This document shows, piece after piece, positions 36,725 through 48,246 of a stretch of DNA of 64,000 nt (position 1 is the stretch's first letter; each line of letters begins with the position of its first letter). Below the pieces are notes generated by a model. That model saw only the letters and a program-made list of their open reading frames with translations, searched no databases and was not told the DNA's origin. The stretch covers positions 784,501 to 848,500 of the forward strand of contig JACEVL010000671.1 of NCBI GenBank assembly GCA_020284085.1. The letters run 5' to 3'. Both the position numbers and the translations under genes were made by a program. The DNA is from Aporrectodea caliginosa. Its lineage: Eukaryota; Annelida; Clitellata; Crassiclitellata; Lumbricidae.

Positions 36725-39700
36725 CTGCCATCCAAATGCAACCAACATCATACAGCTATACGCCGCCAAAGGCCTTTCATTAGGACAACTTGATTTGACC
36801 ATTCAACTTAGGAAAAGTAGTTGTGGAGAAAGGCAAATATTGCCACACCATATAATTCGGTTGGCCATCGCTAACTCTCAGGCAAACCCTTTTCAGCCAA
36901 GTGCCAATCAGCCCTCTACGTAAATGCTAGAGCAATTGCCACTAAGCATGAAATGAAAAAAATAAACAGGCACTGGACCAAGTGCTTCAATCATCTTGAC
37001 AAAGTAGGCATACAACATAAAAAACTGTTTTCTCATCTTTTTTGCCTCTCTCCTCTTCCTTTCCCTTATTTCTCTGCTTGCATATCCTTCTGTCTCTGTC
37101 TCTGTGCTCCTCCCACTCACTACACCCAGCTTTGCAATTCCAAGAAATACACTCTCCTTTTTGAATGCTCTTGGTGACCCCTGTTCTGAGTGATATCTCA
37201 AATGAGAAGTTAATCATACACTGTTACTGTTTTGCCCGTTATAACACACATTTTCAGACCACTTTCAGCACTGAACAACCCGATATTATTCAGATAGCCA
37301 CAAATACAATGCATTCTTTTCAGCAGTTCTTAAAAGATGCAAAGCTTGGGCCGCATACATACACACATGTTCTTTTTGGTCATGCTGAAGTCAGGAGCAC
37401 CTCTGAGTAGACCCTTGAAGCAAGGCGTAGCCAGAAAACAATTTCGGGTTTTCATTTCAGGGATTTTCCCATTGGACATGGTCACAGAGCAAGGGAAATT
37501 AAGTGTTTTTCGGCAATTATTTATTTGGGGGGTTTGAAGTTTTTGAACCCACAAAACCCCCATAAATATGCCCAAGCCTTGAAGAGGCGCTATATAAATC
37601 CCCAAACGAATGAATGAATGCCACATACAACATACATACATGTACATAGATACGATGCATGCACAAAACAATGTCTCTCAGTCACTTCTGTATCCCTGCA
37701 AAACAGCTTCTGGCCCTGCACAGGGGACCTCATTAAATGACTCACCATACAGGTGGATCCCCTTTTGGGCGACGAGTCTCCTACTTTCATAGTTCAGGTG
37801 GCGGATCTCAACTTATACGTGCCAGATCCTGCGGGATCCAGTTAAACATAACCACTGCCCCATCTTACTAGCGTATACATACGGTCTGTGCCCAGGCATT
37901 TGCAAGCGTTATCATCTGCAAGATGAAGAGCCAACAGTCCACCATTGAAACGTGTTTGCTGACAGTTATCGACAAACGTGCGTCATAGTCTACACTGCCC
38001 CACAGCAGCAGCTGTACAAGGGATCAGTGGATCCCCCCCCCCAGATGCGGTTGTATGCACAGCAACCCTGGCCCCTCCTAAATCTGTTTAGCGCTGACCA
38101 GAGTCGTCGAGACAAGTTGAAGCGTGGACAGACAGCTCAGCGATGATGAAGTGGATAGTCGCATTCGCTGATACCCATTCATCCCTTCGTGTGTCATAAT
38201 AACTGTCACGCCCCCAGATGGCACGCAGAACCATATTGGGACTTTTTTCGAGGACCAGAGTGCTAGCAGGTGTGAAGAGACATCCTCATAAGAGTCGTAA
38301 ATCTGTGTTTGCGTAAATCGTTTTCAGCACCCTTGCAGACAAGTTGCAGCAGCCTCCTTTCCACGCCTACGAGATGGTTCGAGGACTCGAAGAGATGACA
38401 GCTGGATTGGGCGCAGTGTCCCTCAGATAACGCGCATGGACGCGAGGATAAGGTCATCACGTAGGTCGAGCGACACCATACGGAGACCAGTGACCACAGA
38501 TACTCTGCTGCTGAATAGCAAAGATGTTCTTAATGTTTAGGCAATGATGCTCCAAGAAGAGCCATGGCATTCGCTCAGCAAGTTGTCTTGGGTGCAGGTT
38601 TTGTCTTAGTCTTGTTCAAGAGGTGACGGTGTGTAAGATGGCATGCAATCTGTCCACAGTTACACCTAGGTATGTAGGGCACAGTAGGGTCTTCTCAATG
38701 CCGTTTGGTCAGAGTCTGGCGTTGTGCAGGTAAACGACACTGGAAATGATTTTAGACCTGCTTGGCTGAAGTCTCCATTTCTTAATAACCACTGCATATG
38801 CAGCACTATACAAATGGTATCTCACAATTACAATGTTACGAAGTTACGTTTAGACTGAAAGAGCTGAAGGTCACAGAAAGAATAGTTGTGGAATTGCTGT
38901 AAAGAAGTGGACTTGCTGTAGCAACCTAAAGAAGGCGGCTCATAAAAACATACTGAATATTAGCAGTAACCTTCATGCAACATTTTACACTGGCTCAACA
39001 AGTAATGCATTTCACACAATTTAACATGACAACACTCAATGAAGGCCTAATAAGTGATCTAACACAAGTGCAGTATTCAGCTAATAAGTATACGTACTGT
39101 ACACATTCACAGAAGTGCCACAGCGATCAGTGCTGACCAAACATTCTGTGAATATTCATTAGGGGTGTCCAAAATAAATTTTTTGGGAATTTAAATTTGC
39201 ACACCCTCTAACATTGTTGCTTATATAGACACAAAATTTCATGCAAAATTTCAGGTCTCTATGTCAACATTTGGGGGTTGCTCAATGAGGCTGAAGTTTC
39301 AACATATAAAAACGCATTGCTATTAATGCAATCTAATAGCAGCTGTGAACAAACAAAGCTTGAAATAAAATTGTCACTGATGAAATCATAGTTTGAGTCA
39401 TGGGGGATTCCTAGGCTCATAGCTTTCAGTTAAAAGTGTCATGTAACTAATAAGTAATATAGAGCCTCACTGTTCCCAGATCCTGGATGCTGTGAAATCT
39501 TGTAAATAAGCTACCGAAGACTGTAAGACTTTAGCGTGTTGTTTCGAGCATCCGGTATTCGCTTCCTGTTGTCCTCAACGACCTGTATTAAGCTGCATTT
39601 CTTGCTCTGATTTTGTGATCGATTGGTAAAATGTGCTGAGTTTATACTCATCAAAGTCACTGAATGCTCTGCTATAATGTTATGTAAGTCATTAACAACT

Positions 39701-41793
39701 TTCAGCGACTTGACGACTGTTATGCTGGTGTCAGTGACGGTATCTCATTCTAGGCATCTGGATCGTCGACTGACAAAGTAGCTATGCTTATTCCAACAGA
39801 TATCAAGGCAGCAGATGAAGAGGAAGTCACCAGTTTATGCAATGTTTTGTTCTCATACGTTGCTTTAATCCTGCGAATGTTCCAATCACTTCCACTCTGG
39901 ATCATTGATTGAACCATTAACTTTTATCTTCAATGGAAACCTTCACAGAAAACAATGACAGTGGCACAAGTCCAAGGTACCACAGGTGGTTTGTAGCTTT
40001 TAATTGCAGCCGGTGACACACCTTGTTTATGTCAGAGTACTGTTTGATCATTTGGAACAGCAGCATTTCGTTAAATGTGGCATCGGCACCCACTGCGTGG
40101 AATGAGATACCGTCCCTGACAGGCAGGAACATAGATATGTGCTGCAAAATACGAAACTATCTAAGATTCTTCAACTCACTAGTGGTAAGCTTGAATTCAT
40201 CATGAAAAGGTAGATTTTAAGGCAATAAATAACTAGCCATCCACCTTGCCATGTGATAAGCTCCTGGCGGCTAGGAGTGGTAAATGTTTGGGAGTTGGGA
40301 GCGGACAGTCCAAAATTAGAAGTGTAAGCTCGATCAATTCTTTGTGATATTCTCGTGGTAAATATGAGGTACTGTCTGACAGGAAAGCTTGCAAGAATGA
40401 ACACACTTCTTCGCAAAGCTGCTGCAGCAGCACGTAATCAAGTCGGGTATGATTCATTGGTGGATGTTTGGCCAAAACTCCTAAAATCTTTTGAAAAGAG
40501 CAATGTTTGGTCCATGAATGGCCATGCAATACTACACGGACTTCACCGATGATGATCTTATGCATGTAGTGTTGACATGCTAAGTGCAACACGTTTTGTG
40601 CATCAACTGTTCCAGCAAAGTCATGCGCTACGCTTTGTCCCTGTGTTTGACGCCGTTGTATCAAAGCACATTCCTAAAACATCTGTTGCAACATCACAGA
40701 GATTCAACAACTGGAATGCAGCCTTAGCTTGTGCCTGTCCAGTGCTATAGAAGGAACTTTTATTACTCCGAGTTCCTTACCTACATTATGTCCTGTAACA
40801 CAGACTGCAATCCTGTCAACATTGCCTTTGGATCCCCCGCGTTGGTGCCGTTCTTCACATCTAGAACTTTGGCCTCATTGAGCAACCTCTAAAAGTTATT
40901 TAATTGCTCAACTTTTTAGGCAGATGATATAATATTGTAAAAGGAACAAAATGAGCCTATGTGCATTCAAATCGGAGAAAATAATTTTTCCCCCATGTAA
41001 TCGTGGACACCCCTAATATTCATTCATTCTAAGAATTTATACAGCGCCTCATCAAGAGACCTACTCAGAGGCGTTCCCAACCCAGCCACAGCTAAAGAAG
41101 TGTGATTGAGGGACTTACAAAAAGTAAGCGAGTTTAACCGAGGCAGCAAGTGCAGGTCTAGTGGGAGGGTATTCCAGATGGAGGGTACACAATCGAAAAG
41201 GCTATAGACAGCTTAGTTTTTATTTAAATCTTCAGTCTTTTTCATCCTGTAAAAGGCCATAATAGCTGTTTAGTATGCGTCAGTACTCAAGGTGTCAGTA
41301 CGCAATGTTGTCAGCACATCAAGTAAGTAAGTAAGTAAGTAATTATATTCTTTATTACACCACTTGCAATCGCACAATGGGACACACAGCATAAAACAAT
41401 TATTATAATACAACAAAGTAATAATTAGCAATTAAAGATGTAAATAAAAAGTAGAGTTAAATGACTGAAAAAACTATTATAAATAAGTCATCTATACAGC
41501 ATTGTAGTGATAGACCCCTTTCCAGTCACATGTTTATCAAGCAACATAAAGTAACTGCCCTAAACGATTTAAAAAGAATTTGCTAAAATGACGGAATGAA
41601 TTAGAGGCAGAGTTAGGTCACCTGAATGTCCTTCATTCCACTTTTCCAGGCTGCACTGGTGCAAGAGCGTCCACGCCACGGCATCCGTTGGCCTCCGACA
41701 CATGTTTGGAAAGTGATCATTTTCCGCCGAGGATGAACAGCTTTCAGTTGCCTGAGAGCTGGCACCCGTCTTCTTACTCTCTTCAGCCCCCAT
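35535..41793 (-). CDS. SOCS-box protein, putative Cullin-RING substrate receptor
   Basis: Two coding exons, 41622-41793 and 35535-36724 (minus strand). Donor CAG/GTGACC and acceptor GGCAG/AG are both phase 1, joining HS to EVLLSTHS and giving 453 residues. The C-terminal 38 residues (416-453) are a SOCS box: LQNKCR...I for Elongin B/C, then LPLPQRLINYLLF, a Cul5-box pattern. The middle (about 68-410) has strand-rich segments each beginning with a turn (LSPDRTKCLIRL, FDPRFTWNRVAIAD, YTRDGCFIVAS), which suggests a degenerate WD40-like propeller. The N terminus (1-57) is Ser/Glu-rich, then DAVAWTLLHQ. I do not recognise a named orthologue; WSB and DCAF-like proteins are the nearest architectures. 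ATG at 41793 has A at -3 and G at +4; an acceptor-like TTTAAG at 41831 suggests a 5' UTR exon farther upstream, so an earlier start is possible. Confidence 0.85.
37385..37620 (+). mobile_element. LINE 3' end interrupted by a MITE
   Basis: CACCTCTGAGTAGACCCTTGAAG, then the MITE at 37421-37576, then GAAGAGGCGCTATATAAAT and (GAAT)n. The MITE therefore landed after the LINE. Confidence 0.8.
37421..37576. mobile_element. 156-bp hAT-like MITE nested in a LINE end
   Basis: Target duplication CCTTGAAG at 37413-37420 and 37577-37584 interrupts the LINE 3' end; removing the insert restores the usual CTTGAAGAGGCGCTATATAA. Termini CAAGGCGTAGCC and the reverse of CTTGGGCATATT match only partly. The right end resembles 45113-45200. 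Confidence 0.8.
39160..41015. mobile_element. Decayed hAT-like transposon, 1.86 kb
   Basis: Perfect 12-bp termini TAGGGGTGTCCA and target duplication ATATTCAT at 39152-39159 and 41016-41023. Minus-strand frames keep broken transposase-like pieces: VLHLACQHYMHKI, then LLILDCPLPTPKH, and in another frame LVIYCLKIYLFMM. Several frameshifts and stops make it inactive. Confidence 0.88.
40171..40664 (-). pseudogene. Transposase-like remnant
   Basis: Two overlapping minus-strand frames together resemble the C-terminal half of a transposon protein (HLACQHYMH, YHKELIELTLLIL, then a KIYLF segment). A frameshift near 40240 separates them. The family assignment rests on the enclosing hAT-type termini, not on visible catalytic residues. 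Confidence 0.55.
41025..41240 (-). mobile_element. LINE 3' end
   Basis: Reverse of the family end: TATACAGCGCCTCATCAAG, CTACTCAGAGGCGTTCCCAA, CCAGCCACAG. It abuts the target duplication of the 39160-41015 hAT element, so that element probably inserted in or beside its tail. Confidence 0.75.
41318..41365 (-). mobile_element. LINE-type tail with (AAGT)n, reversed
   Basis: (AAGT)n then AATTATATTCTTTATTACAC, the reverse of the AATAAAGAATATA(CTTA)n end. Confidence 0.55.
41622..41793 (-). CDS. SOCS-box gene, first coding exon
   Basis: Fifty-seven codons plus one base. It begins MGAEESKKTG, is polar and Ser-rich, then RRPTDAVAWTLLHQCSLEKW. Exon status rests on the clean phase-1 join with 36724 and codon-like composition. 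A pyrimidine tract ending TTTAAG precedes it at 41831. Confidence 0.72.
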
Positions 41794-42142
41794 GTTCTCC
41801 CTCTTCCATGCCTTAAAAGGCCTCAGACTCCTTAAACACACAAAAACAACAGTTGTTAATATTCTCCACGACTCTAAAAACTACTTTTAATTCCTCACCA
41901 AAGCTGTGCACACCTGGCTATGTATCAATTAGCTAAACAAGTGTTTTTAGACAGTCTGAAAATGTTTACTGAAGGGAGTCAAATACAATAGTACGTAAAT
42001 ACAAGGCAGCAGAGGGTAAGAAATGTTAGTGACATCACTTTCTTAACCTTGTCATATGACGACAAGTGGCTAATCCTCTCCCTCACCATCTGATCTTCCA
42101 CCGAGAGTGTATGGTCAGTTTATACCTCAGTTCACATTTTTA

Positions 42143-42418
42143 TTGTGTAGTGGTTAGCATGCTGGAATTTCAACCGAGAGGTCAGGGGTTCAATTCCCTA
42201 CCAGGATAGAAATTTGGCTGGAGATTTTGCTCCATCTGTACCCCTAGGCAACTCAGCTACACATACCGTACACTGTTGGTGTAAAGACGAGACAACAAGG
42301 GAGAGGACTGGTCATCAACCTTCATATGCCGAAGCTGAGAAAATGAAGTCGCCAACACTTTATACCCAATAACCCATGGCTAGCCTAAGGGACTACTCTT
42401 CTTTTTCTTCTTCTTCAT
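42143..42418 (+). mobile_element. SINE family A
   Basis: TGTAGTGGTTAGCATGCTGG, AGGTCAGGGGTTCAATTCCC, the full family body and a TTCTTCTTC tail. Confidence 0.82.
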
Positions 42419-43025
42419 ACAACGTCCTGGGAAGGGTTACTTAACTCACCTTAAATCCATCTTTAAACCTATTTTAAATATTGACTAATTTAGAAATTAT
42501 CTACAACTAGCGATTCGTTTTAGACACGATCTTTGCCATCATTTTAAAAACCTAATTAGCTATCCAGTAGTTAATAATGCATAACGCACAATTAATCCAG
42601 CAAAGTGCATAATTAACTATGGGTCAATTAGGCACTATTAGTTTATAAGTTCACTATGGGCACCACATATAATTAATTAAGCTGAAATGGCTGCAAATTT
42701 TAGGCCTTTTTGACCCCCTCCCCCCTTGTCAACAACTGTCAAACATTGACGGACCCCCAAAAAATTATGTCAACAATCCCAATCAACTTCGACCAACCCC
42801 CCCTCCCCCTGTCAACAACTGTCAAACTTTTCCAAACCCCCTCCCCCTATTTGTTGACATAATTAATGGATGACCCCCAAGTTAAACTTTTTGGATTTAT
42901 TACTACGAGTGGAGGCTATAAAACCAGCATTTTTAATGACTGCTGTAAATACTTTATAGCAATGCTGAATTTTTATTACAGAGTTATGATTATGGTATCA
43001 TTTTATTATGGTATTTATTGGAACA

Positions 43026-43205
43026 CAGTAGCTGATTGCTTTAAGCACTTGCACGGAACACGATAAGTATGAGTTCAAGCCTCCCTAAGATAGTCACCGT
43101 GTAGAAACCTTGAGCAAGGCCTTCACTCACAAATGCTCAATGCTATCGATAAATACTTGGTCATAAGATAGTGGTGCTTAATAAATGCACAACAACAGCA
43201 AAGAC
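43026..43205 (+). mobile_element. SINE family B
   Basis: AGTAGCTGATTGCTTTAAGC, TATGAGTTCAAGCCTCCC, CACCGTGTAGAAACCTTGAG and GTGGTGCTTAATAAATGCA, then (ACA)n. Confidence 0.78.
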
Positions 43206-44179
43206 AATAACAACGACAACAACAACAACAAAACAATAATAATAATTTAGTAATAATCATAATATTGATACGTCTGTATTGCAAGGTACAACTGATTGTG
43301 TTTCGTTTTCGAATCTGCTCTTATTCTTTGCCTCTGTATTTTATATCTTTGCAGTGTATATTTATATATGTACCATAGATAGACAGATAGGGACAGACAG
43401 ACAGAGTAAAGGAACAACCCACTGCATGAACATATGCCACTGAATACAGGGTGTTGTGAAGATGTTTTGGTATAGCATCCTACACGATTACACTAACATG
43501 GCATTAAAAAACCTATCATCGCCATAATCATCAAAAAGGCACTTGTATAACACACACAGCCCTGGCATCCTCAACCGGGTCATAGTATGACACACGAAAT
43601 GGCGAGAGTCGAAAACCAGGTCAACGCAAGGTCAAGCCACATCCTCCACACGTCATTACAGAAGGTCACCTAAGACATGACGTCGCCCCCAACCGAGTTT
43701 TTTGTTCGGCATTTCATCCTTCGTTTCCATCGTTTCCATCGCAGCGGCTGAGTCGAAATTGGAGAATCTTGTCGATTTGCTATTGGAAAGTCAGCCGTCA
43801 GCCATGCCAAGTCTTGCTAATCAAGCGGAAGGACCACTCAACGATGACAGAGGGCTTTGCCATAGCAGTCACTAGCTCAATTCAATCAAACAGCTCATGC
43901 ATTAAACATTGTTGCATACAGCCGACCAAGGCACACACACCGCCGGCAATCATTACTTTTAGGAATTTTCTCCAAATGAACAGAAAAAAACCCAAGAACT
44001 ATATTTCGATTATTTCCAGCAGGAGAACAGGCTCATAATTTTATAACAAATTTAATCAATACATTGACAAGAGTCATTCACAGCAATCAGCATGATTTGT
44101 GTTCTTGTGAATTGTTTCAATTGCAGAACATGTAAATGTACAGCGCAGTGCGTTTGTCAGGCACTTCAATAAAGAAAAG

Positions 44180-44180
<1 letters not shown>

Positions 44181-44238
<58 letters not shown>
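44181..44238 (+). repeat. (ATT)n microsatellite
   Basis: About 19 ATT units after CAATAAAGAAAAG, probably a retroposon tail. Confidence 0.85.
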
Positions 44239-44254
44239 GAGTCATTCAATCATT

Positions 44255-44640
44255 CAGTCAGTTACAATCAGCACAAACAATCAATCATAAAATCAGTCAG
44301 TAGGTCAGTCAGTCAGTCATCGTATATTCATTTTACTGATAAAAACAATCAAACAAAACACAGAAATGCTAACATGAGTGATAATGGATAATTAAAAGTA
44401 ATTAGATTTTTTGAATAAACTAGTAAATATTTTTATATAAGGATCTGAGTATAAATTGTCAGTTAGCCAGCAAGCCAATCAGCCAGCTACAATCAGTCCT
44501 AACAATCAATCATAACAAACACTCAGTAGGTCAATCAGTCAGCTACAATCAGTACTAACAATCAATCATAACAATCACTCAGTAGGTCAATCAGTCGGTT
44601 ACAATCAGTCCTAACACTCAATCATAACAATCAGCGAGTC
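44255..44640 (+). repeat. 56-bp minisatellite
   Basis: Three adjacent units at about 44484-44640 with AGCTACAATCAGTCCTAACA and CACTCAGTAGGTCAATCAGT, plus a diverged unit at 44255-44320. The region is rich in TCAG/TCAA tetramers. Confidence 0.8.
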
Positions 44641-45112
44641 ATTTAATAAGTCAGAGTCAATCAATAAATCAATCATATAAAGTCTATGCACAAATTAATG
44701 AGAAAAGCCGGCCTGCACTCCTGATCAAAAGTGATCATTTATAAATTAGTCTAGGGAGTGTGATTCAGCATGATCCAAGACGACTGATAGCCATTATCTC
44801 GATTAGCCATCAGAGAATATTATCAGCTGCCAGAAGAAATACACGCGCTGCTGAATTATTAATAAAGACAAGTTCCATTAAGGGCCGAGAGACCATATGG
44901 TCGGCCATTTACGGCGATGAGAACATCGGCTGCCAGATGGCGCTAGATTCAATTTCCTGTCACGGATCTTTAAATTTCTTACGATGACGGGAGAGACGCT
45001 CGATATCGAATAGATTGGGAAAAATTGGGACGGTTTTGGCGAAAAAGACGGAGAAAATATGGACAAACAGACTTCAGAGACTCGTATATAGGCTAGATAG
45101 ATATCTGGGAGC

Positions 45113-45200
45113 ATGGGCGTATTTAGGGGAGTTTATAGGTTCAACCCCCCCCCAATAAATTGCCGAATTTTGTTATATGCTTTTATATGTGAAATACAAA
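45113..45200. mobile_element. Fragment related to the 37.4-kb MITE
   Basis: CATGGGCGTATTTAGGGG, a GGTTCAACCCCCCCC stretch and AATAAATTGCCGAA align with the reverse complement of the right end of the 37421-37576 element. No second terminus or target duplication is found. Confidence 0.55.
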
Positions 45201-45221
45201 AAAATTTAAGATAAGATTATG

Positions 45222-45355
45222 ACGGAGAGGACTGACCACCCACCCTCATATGCCAAGGACATGAAATATGACGTTATTAATTAACACTTCATATCCATGA
45301 CTGGCTCTCAGGGTTAACCACAGGGAATGCTGTTCTTCTTCTTCTACTTCTGATA
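45222..45355 (+). mobile_element. SINE family A, 3' half
   Basis: GGAGAGGACTGACCACCC, CCTCATATGCCAAGG and TTCATATCCATGACTGGC, then TTCTTCTTCT. The tRNA head is missing. Confidence 0.65.
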
Positions 45356-46267
45356 CAATAAGACTGGCTCAAGCAAAGCTGAACATATTTTGCTATAACC
45401 GATGCCAGTGTAGATCAGACACCAAACACAAGCGAAACGAACAATTTTATTCATAGCACATAATTAGGCTATGCTAGTGACAGCACAATTCCGATTTTGA
45501 AACATATTTTATATTAAAAGAGAAGACCTTAACATGTAAAGAAAAAGCAAGGATATGAAAGAAAACTGAAAAACTGAGAATGTTTGTAGTAAGCTTAAGC
45601 CAACATAGGTCCCACCCTTGGAACATTCCTTCCTGTGAACATTTGCCTTATTCCTGTAAACTCAGCCCAAGTAACATTCTTGTCGTTTGTTAACATGCAT
45701 AGAATTAAATCTCTTAGCATCACAGGATTTTGAGATATTCTTACAAATGCTCTCTATAAAAGCTCAGATACATACTGTAGGACCTACATACTGAAAATCA
45801 TTGAAGTGGCGCTAATTAAATTAATTACCGGACTACAGAGACACTGAATGTAATCGTCTTTGAGCGAACTGACTGAGCGAATCATACAGAGCTGTATCTA
45901 AGTCTGTGACAGGTCATGGAGCCAGAAGCATTCAGCCACCAGACAGGAGACAGCGTTTGTCGCCAGAGGCTGCAATATGGCCTCCTCCGTATATAAGATA
46001 GTTAGGCGTTTATCAACAGACTCGTATTAATGAATAACGATGGGCGAAGAAATGAGAAAGTCCATTCTCCTCCGTCTGGACATCCATCGACGACCGTCGT
46101 TATCTCCCACAAGGGTCGGATCCATTTGCCACCTGCCTAACCGTGATTGGAACCCTGTTCCGTATTGAAATCGGATTATATGCGGAACGTCAACTGCCAC
46201 GCTCCACGGCAGCCGCGACCGCCGCGCGTCATGTGTAGGATGCACTGGAAAACCATCGATCGCCTTC

Positions 46268-46316
46268 ACCGTCTCTTCCCTTCCACCGTCTCTTCCCTTC
46301 CACCGTCTCTTCCCAC
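46268..46316 (+). repeat. 17-bp tandem repeat, three copies
   Basis: CACCGTCTCTTCCCTTC three times in a comparatively GC-rich block. Confidence 0.85.
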
Positions 46317-47241
46317 TGACACTGATCAGAAGACGGACGAATAGACTGGCAAACGTTTGCCAAATTAAGCATCTGGACGCCGATAAATGACAAGAGAGAA
46401 CACAGGACACGACTTAACTCGGTTTTGTCGCCGGGCTTTGAGCGTATAAATGCTTTCGCTCAAGTAAGCAAGTAAACCGGTCAGTCGGTCAGTCTGTTTG
46501 TCTGTCGGCGTGGTTGACTGTTTGTACCTTGCTAAGTACACCAGAATGGCAGGAAGTCAGTTGGTGTGTGTTTATCTGTTACAGTGTATATAGTGTGCAC
46601 CTGCACTGCTGCACATCAATTTACAGGTGAGCTTTTCTGAGCTGGTGTCACGAGAAGATGCCTTAAAACAGTGCTTTTTCCTACCACCTGCTCAGATATT
46701 CATTCATTCATTTCACGAATGAATGAACAAATCAAGATTTTGACTTAAGTGCCTGTTATACAGTGTACATCATAATAAAGTGTGCAACACAAGTGAAATC
46801 TGACAGTGCCTATAATTCACATGCGCACTTTTGAAGCCGAACAAAGAGAAATATAAATTTTTATGAGCCATACGCGCCGTGCAGAAGAGATAAATTTTCA
46901 GCTCAATGCAAAACGTAGTCTGTGTACGCATGTCACGAACACAGGAGGCAGGAAGACTCTCTGTGAATAACATTTTCATCGGATTCTAACATTACCACGA
47001 CCTCAGGTGGAATGAAATCGAACAAATGCATTGTGTCCCTATAACAAAGCACTACCTGTCAGAACAGGCAAATCAAACCAGGTGACATGCTTGGAGGAGC
47101 CAATCAGCATGAAGGAAGTGATACAGAAACACAGTGATGGTATACAGACATGAGAAGACAACATTAAATAGGTAATCAGGATTGAAGACAGTCGCTCTGT
47201 GCTGGGATTGAAGGAAGGAGACCTGCACTAGGATAGTAGTA

Positions 47242-47326
47242 ATGGGCTTTCACGCCTCTGAATAGGTATCTTGAAGAGGCACTCTATCAACTTTATATTG
47301 ATTGATTGATTGATTGATTGATTGAG
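47242..47326 (+). mobile_element. LINE 3' tail
   Basis: CGCCTCTGAATAGGTATC, TTGAAGAGGCACTCTATC and (ATTG)n. Only the last tens of bases are recognisable. Confidence 0.65.
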
Positions 47327-47952
47327 AAATTGATTGAGAGATCTATGCTACACAAGGTGCTATATTAAGTTTTTGTACATATTTACATACTTTGACACAT
47401 GCATACATATATGAATATTTATGTACATAAGTATATATAATAGTCCTACACATAAGTATGTATGTAGGCACACACACTTACACACATACCAACAGCTAAA
47501 GATGGATATTATGTTAGATCAGTGACTAGAGCTTTATAGCATATAAAGTCTTTCTTAATATCAACAGTGAGGTTCATTTAAATATTTTAATATAAAGTAT
47601 CGCTTTGCATTTGCTGCACAGATTGGCGTAATGTGTCCGTACGTTTTCAGACATTGCAATGCATGCGCATGGCTAATGAATTTCATGCTTAAAGCAACAG
47701 ATGGAGACAAAAGCGGAAAATGGATTGTGCTATGTAACATGAGATGACGTTTTCCATTCTTGTCCCACTGGCTGTCTCTCTGTGCCTCTAAGACTTCTTT
47801 GATTTCCCTGGAAGCAGTTGTTTCATTACTGCAAGCTTAAACAAGCTCCTTCCATCAATTCCAGAACATAGCCCCTTCTTCAATCCAACAGCAAACCCCC
47901 ACCTCAATACCAGGGTAAAACCCTCTCGTTCAATTCCAGGACAAAACCTTGC

Positions 47953-48080
47953 TTCAAAAAATCAAATCAAATTGTTTATTGGAACATTTTTGCATTAGGT
48001 TCCATGCATACACTTATACACTCTGTACGTAGGGAACCTAATGCAAAAATGTCCCAATACAATAAGACTTGATTTTTGAA
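47953..48080. mobile_element. Palindromic MITE-like hairpin
   Basis: Two arms of about 50 bp, inverted: the left contains GGAACATTTTTGCATTAGG, the right CCTAATGCAAAAATGTCCC, with matching outer TTCAAAAATCAA ends, around a loop of about 25 bp. No clear target duplication. Confidence 0.7.
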
Positions 48081-48246
48081 GAAAGGCAAGTGCAATTTCA
48101 GCGGAAAAGACGAGAACGACCACATATAAAGCAAACAGGAAAAGTCCGAGAGGTCATTAGGATGACGAGGTCGAGATGTCATTTATAACATTCGGACTCT
48201 TCAAGTGGACCAGACGCAAAGGACGGACAAGCGACTGTGCCTCCAG

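Larger units (their letters stand above)
36725..41621 (-). other. Intron of the SOCS-box gene, transposon-filled
   Basis: A 4.9-kb intron holding LINE and MITE insertions near 37.4-37.6 kb, a decayed 1.86-kb hAT element (39160-41015) and LINE tails near 41.0-41.35 kb. Between 37.8 and 39.1 kb I see no gene and no classifiable repeat beyond a short poly-C run at 38031-38041. Confidence 0.6.
42419..47241. other. Intergenic, repeats only
   Basis: Apart from the SINEs, MITE fragment and tandem repeats listed, there is a poly-C/inverted-repeat block at 42710-42880 and two GC-richer blocks (43560-43850, 46030-46440) that could be upstream promoter or 5' UTR sequence of the minus-strand SOCS-box gene. 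No coding exon is supported. Confidence 0.4.

Noticed and set aside
43769..44038. 89-codon frame near a GC-richer block
   Set aside because: No domain and poor start context; could at most be untranslated sequence.
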